A stretch of 50,562 nt of DNA, from positions 1 through 50,562 of the forward strand of contig JAISRZ010000115.1 of assembly GCA_031273455.1 (NCBI GenBank), written 5' to 3'. Positions 45,238 to 50,562 of this stretch are shown piece by piece. Every line of letters begins with the position of its first letter. The stretch's first letter is position 1. Made by a program: the position numbers and the translations under genes. Origin of the DNA: Deltaproteobacteria bacterium. Its GTDB lineage: Bacteria > Desulfobacterota > Desulfarculia > Adiutricales > Adiutricaceae. Under the pieces are notes generated by a model. It made no database searches. It saw only the letters and a program-made list of their open reading frames with translations, and was not told where the DNA came from.

Positions 45238-46338
45238 CTACTTAAAGGAGTCTAAATTCCACCGGGGCAACAAAAGGCCCTGGGCTAGGTGCATAAACAA
45301 CTCATCCGTTAGCCCGGCCATAAAATCCCGAGCTTTTTCTTCCGGGGAACACTCTTCCGCGTACATGGGGTCCAAACGCTCCAAAAACAGCTGGGGCGAC
45401 TCCAAGCGCGGGCCTTTAGCGAAATCGTTGGTTAAGGTCTCAAAAAGAAACTCATACAGTCTTTTAATCTTAGGGGTTTCGCTCTTGACCAGAGGGTTAT
45501 GGTAGATGTTGGCGCGGTTAAAGTTCTTTAAGTCCAATAAAGCCCGGCCCACTTCCGGGGAAAAGGCCACCAAACTTGGATCCTCCAAGGACCGCTTTAA
45601 AAGGTCCTCCACTAAACGGTAAACAATGTGGCCATTGGTCCGGCCTAAGACCCCCTCAATCCCGGGCGGGATATCTTCCCGACGAATAAGGCCGATCTCA
45701 ATGGCGTCCTCTAAATCCCGGCCCACGTAGCTAATGGAGTCCGCCAACCGCACCACGCACCCTTCCCGGGTCATGGGGTTGATTAAAGCCGTGGGGTTAT
45801 GGGTGCGCACCGCTAACCGCCGGTCAAACTCCTGAAAGGTCGCCGGCCCTTTCGGGGATAGGGAGGCGTAATCCGATTCCCCATCGTGGCACAGGATGCC
45901 ATCCAAGGTCCCTAAAGTGAGGTTAAGACCCCGACCGTTTTTCTCTAAGCGCTCCAAGAACCTGACGCTCATGACCGGATGGCTAAACTGGCCAATCCCG
46001 GCGTTTAAGCACAGCTCGGACAAGAAGCGCTCCCCATCGTGGCCAAAGGGCGGGTGACCTAAGTCGTGACCCAAGGCCATGGCCTCGATTAAATCCAGGT
46101 CCAAGCCCAACCGCCCCCCAATGGTCCGGGCGATCCGCGAGACCAGCTGGACGTGGAGAACCCGATGGGTGATATGGGAGTTTTTTAAAAGATAAAAAAC
46201 TTGGGTTTTGTCAATGTACCGGGTATAGGCGCGGGAGTGCAGAACCCGGTCCACGTCGAGGGCCCAAGGGGGCCGGAAATCGGTTTTTTCCAGCCCCGAG
46301 CTTGGGCGCCGCCGGGCCATGAAGGGATTGTCAGGCAA
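45238..46338 (-). CDS. dgt: dGTPase-like HD-domain phosphohydrolase
   Basis: 366 aa. YTRYIDKTQVFYLLKNSHITHRVLHVQLVSRIARTI followed by the HD motif LGHDLGHPPFGHDGE (about residues 91-105), as in deoxyguanosinetriphosphate triphosphohydrolase-like proteins that hydrolyse dNTPs to nucleoside and triphosphate. CVVRLADSISYVGRDLEDAIEIGL later supplies the C-terminal metal-site Asp. Substrate specificity within this family varies, so dgt is a family-level name. Sits between cooC and kdsA with short gaps. Confidence 0.88.
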   Translation of the reverse strand: MPDNPFMARRRPSSGLEKTDFRPPWALDVDRVLHSRAYTRYIDKTQVFYLLKNSHITHRVLHVQLVSRIARTIGGRLGLDLDLIEAMALGHDLGHPPFGHDGERFLSELCLNAGIGQFSHPVMSVRFLERLEKNGRGLNLTLGTLDGILCHDGESDYASLSPKGPATFQEFDRRLAVRTHNPTALINPMTREGCVVRLADSISYVGRDLEDAIEIGLIRREDIPPGIEGVLGRTNGHIVYRLVEDLLKRSLEDPSLVAFSPEVGRALLDLKNFNRANIYHNPLVKSETPKIKRLYEFLFETLTNDFAKGPRLESPQLFLERLDPMYAEECSPEEKARDFMAGLTDELFMHLAQGLLLPRWNLDSFK

Positions 46339-46365
46339 GAGGGTGGCTCCTCGCTTTTTTGGCGT

Positions 46366-47130
46366 TTAGGCGGCCACTAGTTTCTGGAAAATACCGCGGC
46401 AAGCCTCCACCGCTTCCGGGGATTTCTCGAACACCGCCACGCCCAGACGATCGGAGTCCACAATACTGTCCGCATAGGGGATATAACCTAAGACCGGTAG
46501 ACCGCCAACGTTTTTGGCGATAAACTCCCGATCGGCCTCGGATCTAACCTTGTTGCCGACCACGGAGACCCGTTTTAGGCCCAAGTCATCGCACAGCCTT
46601 TTGACCACCTTGGCCGTCTCCAGGGACCGCATGCCCGGCTCAGTGACCACGATCAAAGCGTCCACCCCAGTGCTGGTGGCCCGGCCCAAATGCTCCAAGC
46701 CAGCCTCCATGTCCAAGATAACGACTTCGTTACGGGCCAGAACCAGGTTCATGACTAGCGACTTTAAAAGAACGCTTTCCGGGCAGATACAACCACCCCC
46801 GCCCTTTTTGACCCCGCCTAGGGTCATGAAGCGGATCCCATTAATTTCCTTGGCTAAAGTTTCCGGTAAATCGTCCACTTTGGGGTTTATGGAAAAGAAG
46901 GTCCCATAAGTTCCGGGTTTACTGCCCGTGCGCTCGGCCACTAGCTCAGTCATCTCGGAAATCGGGGTTAACCCAGAAAGATCGGTAAAACCTAAAGCCC
47001 CGGCTAAATTGGCGTCCGGGTCCGCGTCTATGGCTAAGACCTTGGACCCATTCTCCTTAAATAAATAGGCTAAGGTCGCGGACAGAGTGGTCTTGCCCAC
47101 CCCGCCCTTACCGGAAACGGCGATTTTCAT
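46366..47130 (-). CDS. cooC: CooC-type nickel-insertion ATPase
   Basis: MinD/CooC-family ATPase that delivers nickel to the C-cluster of CO dehydrogenase. 254 aa. Deviant Walker A KGGVGKTT at residues 8-15, Walker A' DADPDANLAGALG, and Cys114-x-Cys116 (GGGGCICPE), the dimer-interface metal site of CooC. Walker B is VVILDMEAGLEHLGR. Implies CODH/ACS somewhere in the genome, hence CO or Wood-Ljungdahl metabolism. Downstream of the DUF3786 gene by 54 nt. Confidence 0.92.
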   Translation of the reverse strand: MKIAVSGKGGVGKTTLSATLAYLFKENGSKVLAIDADPDANLAGALGFTDLSGLTPISEMTELVAERTGSKPGTYGTFFSINPKVDDLPETLAKEINGIRFMTLGGVKKGGGGCICPESVLLKSLVMNLVLARNEVVILDMEAGLEHLGRATSTGVDALIVVTEPGMRSLETAKVVKRLCDDLGLKRVSVVGNKVRSEADREFIAKNVGGLPVLGYIPYADSIVDSDRLGVAVFEKSPEAVEACRGIFQKLVAA

Positions 47131-47184
47131 GCTACCTCCAAAGCTAAGGGGTTTTTTACCCCCAAAACTCTTATCAGCGAAGGA

Positions 47185-47805
47185 CTATAAACCTTTAGTC
47201 AGCCCCATGAGGCGATAGACTAGCGCTGAGCCCAACCAGGCCACGTCCTCAATATTTAGATAATGGACTATGTTTTTATCAAAAAGAACTTGCCCATCCG
47301 GGTCAAATTCCTCATCCCCATGGTGAATCAACAACAAGATATCCAAGTGCGGCAGAACCCGAAACACCGCCGCCTCATCGCCCAAGCCGCTCTTCAGCTC
47401 GCCCCCCATTAAAGGGGCGGCCTTAGTGAATAACCCGGGTTTATGGCCAAAGACTTGGGTTAAAGGTATTTCCGCCCGTCGGCGAAAGGCGTGGGTATAG
47501 AACTCGCCCCCCGGGATCTGGCGATAAGCCACCATTTCCCCCTGAGGCTCTAGACCTTTGGCCCCCAACAAGTAATGCAGAACCAAGACCCCGTCCGTTA
47601 AACTGAACTCTTCCCCGTCCTTCTGGTCCGCCCAGGTCAGCCCATAATCGGGCGCGGTCACCAAAGCCAAACGGTTCATAAAGGGCAAGCTAAACTGACC
47701 GTTAGCCCACTTAGCCCCAGACTTTTCCGCCACCTGTTCGGGATCCAAGGCTTTAAGCTCTTGAATAGCCAAAACTTGGGCGTTTTTATAATCATCAACG
47801 CGCAT
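47185..47805 (-). CDS. DUF3786 domain protein
   Basis: 206 aa, cytoplasmic. The MRVDDYKNAQVLAIQELKALDPEQVAEKSGA start, FMNRLALVTAPDYGLTWADQ, VLVLHYLLGAKG, IPGGEFYTHAFRRRAEIPL and LLIHHGDEEFDPDGQVLFD segments match DUF3786, a family common in anaerobes with CO dehydrogenase or corrinoid enzymes. Function is not established. First gene of the - strand operon; ATG 47805 with AGGAGG about 11 nt and AGGGG immediately upstream. Co-transcription with cooC supports a link to CODH maturation. Confidence 0.85.
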   Translation of the reverse strand: MRVDDYKNAQVLAIQELKALDPEQVAEKSGAKWANGQFSLPFMNRLALVTAPDYGLTWADQKDGEEFSLTDGVLVLHYLLGAKGLEPQGEMVAYRQIPGGEFYTHAFRRRAEIPLTQVFGHKPGLFTKAAPLMGGELKSGLGDEAAVFRVLPHLDILLLIHHGDEEFDPDGQVLFDKNIVHYLNIEDVAWLGSALVYRLMGLTKGL

Positions 47806-47838
47806 CCCCTAACGATCCTCCTAGGGGTTTTTGGGGGG

Positions 47839-47867
47839 ATCATATCACAGGCCTTCATTACCGCCAA
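47839..47867 (-). promoter_or_regulatory. Promoter of the DUF3786-cooC-dgt-kdsA-kdsC-uvrC operon
   Basis: On -, TTGGCG (47862-47867), 17-nt spacer, TATGAT (47839-47844). Predicted initiation lies about 27 nt before the DUF3786 ATG. The six genes downstream have gaps of 54, 27, 6, -4 and -29 nt, so one transcript is likely. Confidence 0.72.
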
Positions 47868-48514
47868 ATAAGAGTCTTTAACCAAAAAAGCCTATAGAGC
47901 TTAGCTATTGGGCTTTTCTCCAGCCTCGCTTGGGTCTAGGCCGCCTAATAAGCGGCTAAACAATTGTTTTCTTAAATTAGCCCCGCGAATTTTACCCTAG
48001 CCGCTTAAGCCTGGATCTGTTCTAGCTTAACCCAGCCGAGACCGTCCCCTTTAACCTTGAAGACTTTATGGCCAAAACTAGGTTCGGCCCGTTAATGAAA
48101 GGTAACTATCAATTGGGGAAAATCAAGGGGATTAAAGGCGGCGGTAAAATCGTAAATTAGACCTTTAATTAAAATATCAAGCGTAATTAGTTTCTAAACA
48201 CCTTAAATAGAGTTACAAACTAATAGTTCGTCTCCGACAGCCAAAGTTCCGGCGGCGGAAAATTAAGTAATAAGCTATAAACTATTTATAATCTAGAAAA
48301 GTTCATTAAAAACTTGTAATATAAGTCCAATTTTGTCATTATCCTGTTTTTAAGGCCGGGCCTAGCCCCCGGCGGTAGACAATTACGCCTGGCTCGCCTT
48401 CCCCTGACGGGATCGCGCCTGGGTAAAAAAACCCCAAATCCCGAGACCAAGAGGCGCTTAAGATAACCGGTCCCTCCAAGGCTTAAGAGCCCATTGGTCT
48501 TGGTCCGCCAACGC

Positions 48515-48690
48515 TTATCCTGTCCTTATCTCAATAACCCGACCAAGGTCGGTCCATAGATCTCGCCAGTTTGGAACTCTGGGGGAAGGCTTCTCTACCC
48601 AACTGATCGCGGGATTAGCCCTTGGTTGTATTCCCGATAACGCGCCATCATAGGTCAGGCGATAGCTTGTTGGCTGATCACAGTTGGCTG
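48515..48690 (-). pseudogene. Coding relic, left copy of the duplicated unit
   Basis: On - this stretch reads without stops for about 55 codons: PTSYRLTYDGALSG, then RANPAI, NWRDLWTDLG and a stop at 48515. It aligns residue by residue with the relic at 49744-49932 (PTNDRLTYEGALSR, RANTAI, NWQDQWTTL). Conservation at protein level between two copies indicates a former gene family. I do not recognise the family. No start codon or upstream frame remains. Confidence 0.55.
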
Positions 48691-48930
48691 GTCAAAAAGG
48701 GGGGGGTATCAAAAATTAATCGCCATTATCGGTACGGAAGGTTACAAGAACGCCATTAACATGACAGACGGACCGCTTTAAAATGACAATTGGTAAGCGC
48801 TGCAAACCAAGTTTTTACAAATTAGTTTCCTTATATTTACTATTATAAATCTAATATTAATCAACTTATTACGTAAAATGTTATAAATATTACTATTCTC
48901 CAAAAAATTTTCATGAAGCGAATGAACCGC

Positions 48931-49017
48931 CACAAATTGTTACATCATCCTTGGGTGCCAAAAAATTCTAAAAAAATTAAAAAAATGGTTGCGCCACCAG
49001 ACGAAAAATAGTATAAT
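48931..49017 (+). repeat. Conserved 87-nt promoter block, left copy
   Basis: Alignable with 50174-50263. Both share CACAAATT, CCTTGGG with a gCGCC/GTGCC follow-on, an A-rich run, then TTGCGCCA, CAGACGA and TATAAT in the same order and spacing. This is better preserved than the rest of the unit, suggesting selection on it. Confidence 0.75.
48989..49017 (+). promoter_or_regulatory. Promoter of the left candidate antitoxin RNA
   Basis: TTGCGC (48989-48994), 17-nt spacer, consensus TATAAT (49012-49017). No ORF with a normal start follows in a position to be translated, so an RNA product is likely. Confidence 0.7.
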
Positions 49018-49023
49018 CAAAGT

Positions 49024-49116
49024 GAGGTAAGTATTGTTGCTATTTCTTTCCTCGAATTAGTGGGACGCCCCTATGGAACGGTAACAGCTGGCTTTTCTGT
49101 AGGGGCGTTTATTTTC
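49024..49116 (+). ncRNA. Candidate antitoxin small RNA, left copy
   Basis: Predicted from the promoter just upstream to the hairpin ACGCCCCTA (49065-49073) / TAGGGGCGT (49100-49108), which is followed by TTTATTTT, a fair + strand terminator. Length about 90 nt. The same hairpin lies right after the decayed peptide frame on -, the shared-terminator arrangement of convergent type I toxin-antitoxin loci. Ends are estimates. Confidence 0.5.
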
Positions 49117-49190
49117 GCCCATTCTGGCTATAATGTCGTGGCTTAACCAAAAACTAGCGTAAGACGCCACAATATTTAATAGGATTTATC
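49109..49190 (-). pseudogene. Decayed small toxin gene, left copy
   Basis: On - the frame ends NGRK-stop at 49109, one base from the hairpin, as the intact right copy ends LRK-stop next to its hairpin. An in-frame TAG 14 codons upstream (49154-49156) and the lack of a ribosome-binding site show decay. Identification rests on position and C-terminal similarity. Confidence 0.35.
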
Positions 49191-49743
49191 CTCTGGTCGG
49201 CCATTTTGACAAAATTTAGCCAAGGGCGGTCTCGACAAAATTACCGCATAGCGCGTTTAAATTTAACCATATTTTACGTTTTTATTATATATAATTAGCC
49301 TTATTAATAATATATTCCAATAACTTCTTTTTTTATTATATTTATTGGTCAAATAACTCTCTAATCACGACTTACGCCTCAAAATCAAGGGCGTTACGCT
49401 CAGCGACCTTGCCCATAAAATCGTCATCAACCAAACTCCCAAAAAATATCTATATCTTGGCCACCCGCCTAAAAGTATCGGCCTTTAGAAATCGGCCACC
49501 GCGTTTCATCAGCCAGCCCCTTAATCTTCCGCGAATACGCCTGTCTCGCGTATCTAAAGGTTGAGACACATTAATCCCCTGTCGGTCAGAGGCTGGTGGG
49601 CCAGATAGCGGCTCCTCTTTTCTACTTTAGCCCGCCCTAACGCTTACTACGGTAATTATTCCGAGGATATTATTCAATTTCTGGGTTTGACCACCCCATT
49701 CCACCAGCCCCCACTAGGCGACGCTTTACCGGTTTTAAAGTCT

Positions 49744-49932
49744 TTAGCGCCTTGCGACCAATGCCCAAGATCTCTTTGATCTTTGGTTAACCAAGGTGGT
49801 CCACTGATCTTGCCAGTTGAAGCTTTGGGTTAAGTTTTTTTCATAAAGGATCGCGGTATTAGCCCTTAGCCGCGTTCTTGACAACGCGCCTTCATAGGTT
49901 AGGCGATCGTTTGTAGGTGACAGTTGGCTAGG
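49744..49932 (-). pseudogene. Coding relic, right copy of the duplicated unit
   Basis: On - it reads PTNDRLTYEGALSR, RLRANTAILYEKN, NWQDQWTTLVNQ and stops at 49744. It is homologous to the left relic (48515-48690), with the same distance to the promoter block (about 514 versus 497 nt). No start; stops appear upstream. Family not recognised. Confidence 0.55.
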
Positions 49933-50173
49933 TTAATGGGGTTTAAATCCTGATTGTCGTTAACGCCGCGGACAGTTACTAGATATCCATTAGGCGCCCT
50001 TTAGCGTAACAGCCGATCTGCTTTAAGAGGGCAATTGATAGTCGTTATCAACCTTTTTCTGTTTAGTTTCATTTCTATTATCGCTAAAAATAATATATTA
50101 ATTAATTTATTGTGAAAATTTTTTTAAATAATTATTAATCTCCTTTAAAATAACTTATAAACTCGTATACTAT

Positions 50174-50263
50174 CACAAATTATTATACCAGCCTTGGGCG
50201 CCCAAAATATCCCAAAAAAAAGTTAAAAAAAACCTTGCGCCAACAGACGATAATGATTATAAT
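50174..50263 (+). repeat. Conserved promoter block, right copy
   Basis: Right-hand counterpart of 48931-49017, sharing ordered blocks through TTGCGCCA-ACAGACGA to TATAAT. The offset between the two TATAAT boxes is 1246 nt. Confidence 0.75.
50235..50263 (+). promoter_or_regulatory. Promoter of the right candidate antitoxin RNA
   Basis: TTGCGC (50235-50240), 17-nt spacer, TATAAT (50258-50263). Predicted initiation near 50270, so the RNA would begin within the 12-bp hairpin at 50267-50296. Confidence 0.75.
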
Positions 50264-50269
50264 TTTCAG

Positions 50270-50380
50270 GACAAGGAATGGCAGTTCCTTGTCCTGGGGT
50301 CACCCTCCGGTTAATGGTTTATCAAATACGCGCCCTTACAGAACCGTTCTTTCCTTTTCGTCTGTAAGGGCGCTTCTTAC
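50270..50380 (+). ncRNA. Candidate antitoxin small RNA, right copy
   Basis: Begins with an almost perfect hairpin: CAGGACAAGGAA (50267-50278), loop TGGCAG, TTCCTTGTCCTG (50285-50296). A single-stranded stretch with CACCCTCCGG follows, whose CCTCC can pair with the toxin GGAGG site. Then a 13-bp stem GCGCCCTTACAGA (50330-50342) / TCTGTAAGGGCGC (50361-50373). The RNA is antisense to the end of the toxin transcript, which converges on the same hairpin. The poly-T run after the hairpin is weak, so the 3' end is uncertain. Confidence 0.55.
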
Positions 50381-50460
50381 TTTCGTAAGATTCTTCTTAC
50401 TATGGTTGTGATGATTTCACTGACCAGTGAAGCCAACGCGCTAATTAGGAAATGTTCCAT
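50377..50460 (-). CDS. Candidate type I toxin peptide (Fst/holin-like)
   Basis: 27 codons from ATG 50460 to TAA 50377 on -, preceded by a perfect AAGGAGG (50466-50472) with 5-nt spacing. The peptide starts MEHFLISALASLV, has a continuous hydrophobic/amphipathic helix through EIITTIV, and ends with the basic RRILRK. This is the pattern of small membrane-acting type I toxins such as the Fst/Ldr group. It lies opposite the candidate antitoxin RNA. A leader CCTCC (complement of 50486-50490) could pair with the ribosome-binding site and delay translation, as in known type I toxins. The peptide is not a confirmed family member. Confidence 0.6.
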   Translation of the reverse strand: MEHFLISALASLVSEIITTIVRRILRK

Positions 50461-50502
50461 AGGCGCCTCCTTAATAAATTTTAGCGGAGGACAGCCATGA
50501 CA

Positions 50503-50531
50503 AATTTAACTTATATCGTTTAAAAATTCAA
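50503..50531 (-). promoter_or_regulatory. Candidate promoter of the toxin mRNA
   Basis: On -, TTGAAT (50526-50531), 17-nt spacer, TAAATT (50503-50508). Predicted initiation near 50496, giving a leader of about 35 nt before ATG 50460. Confidence 0.5.
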
Positions 50532-50558
50532 CCCCTTTTTAGGGGTTTAATTTTTTTT
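50530..50558 (+). terminator. Intrinsic terminator at the right edge
   Basis: AACCCC (50530-50535), loop TTTTTA, GGGGTT (50542-50547), then TAA and eight T (50551-50558). It would stop + strand transcripts that pass the toxin locus. It overlaps the toxin promoter on the other strand. Confidence 0.65.
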
Positions 50559-50562
50559 ATAG

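Larger units (their letters stand above)
47868..50562. other. Non-coding duplicated region, right flank
   Basis: 2.7 kb with no normal-length gene. Two copies of a unit of at least 0.5 kb are recognisable, starting near 48515 and 49744. Each holds a decayed coding relic on -, an AT-rich stretch, and a conserved block ending in TTGCGC-N17-TATAAT, followed by a GC-rich hairpin. The segments 47868-48500 and 49200-49740 contain only decayed sequence. Individual elements are listed separately. Confidence 0.7.

Noticed and set aside
49012-49138. A + strand hydrophobic frame through the left hairpin (ending GYNVVA)
   Set aside because: No ATG, GTG or TTG start with a ribosome-binding site at its beginning; better explained as antitoxin RNA and terminator.
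47868-50562. CRISPR array
   Set aside because: The repeats in this region are two long diverged copies, not short regularly spaced direct repeats; no cas gene is in the window.

Overview
The window is a bacterial chromosome segment dominated by one very long, compact + strand ribosomal and translation gene cluster. The proteins suggest a Desulfobacterota (former Deltaproteobacteria) organism with a Gram-negative envelope: it has KDO synthesis genes, a CooC-type nickel ATPase with a CxC motif next to a DUF3786 protein (both typical of anaerobes with CO dehydrogenase/acetyl-CoA synthase), a DUF2333 protein, and zinc-type S14, S4, L24 and L36. Many decayed genes, a degenerate IS66 transposase and long non-coding stretches point to relaxed selection, as in a host-associated lineage. 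The taxonomic placement is inference.

Layout. 1-843: no supportable gene. 844-21508: tilS, then rpsL-rpsG-fusA-tuf followed by the S10, spc and alpha operons in order (rpsJ to rplQ, with secY and adk inside). infA and map are absent from the secY-adk-rpmJ interval, and rpoBC is absent upstream of rpsL. A strong intrinsic terminator closes the cluster at 21566-21601. 21975-27706: mreB-mreC-mreD-mrdA-rodA, the elongasome operon for rod shape and lateral wall synthesis. 27707-29343: AT-rich island with a VapBC-type toxin-antitoxin pair and tRNA-Pro(CGG). 29448-33450: a DUF2333 membrane protein, two unrecognised small proteins, and a TPR plus SUKH (SMI1/KNR4) protein.

33828-40700 is an accessory and decay zone. 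It holds an MNT-type nucleotidyltransferase, an IS66 transposase lacking a catalytic Asp, two complementary halves of a broken hybrid histidine kinase 4 kb apart and in the wrong order, an orphan DUF1156 (anti-phage associated) DNA methylase, and an sbcC remnant. 41420-41877 carries a promoter and two very short ORFs. 41992-47867 is a - strand operon, DUF3786-cooC-dgt-kdsA-kdsC-uvrC, behind a good sigma-70 promoter.

47868-50562 has no ordinary gene but contains the most interesting structure. A unit of at least 0.5 kb is duplicated with a period of about 1.23-1.25 kb. Each copy has a decayed coding relic on -, a conserved TTGCGC-N17-TATAAT promoter on +, and a strong GC-rich hairpin; a small hydrophobic/basic peptide gene on - converges on that hairpin. 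The right copy is intact, with a 27-residue peptide, an AAGGAGG ribosome-binding site and its own promoter; the left peptide is decayed. This is the layout of Fst/TxpA/holin-like type I toxin-antitoxin loci, and I propose it as an unannotated system of that kind.
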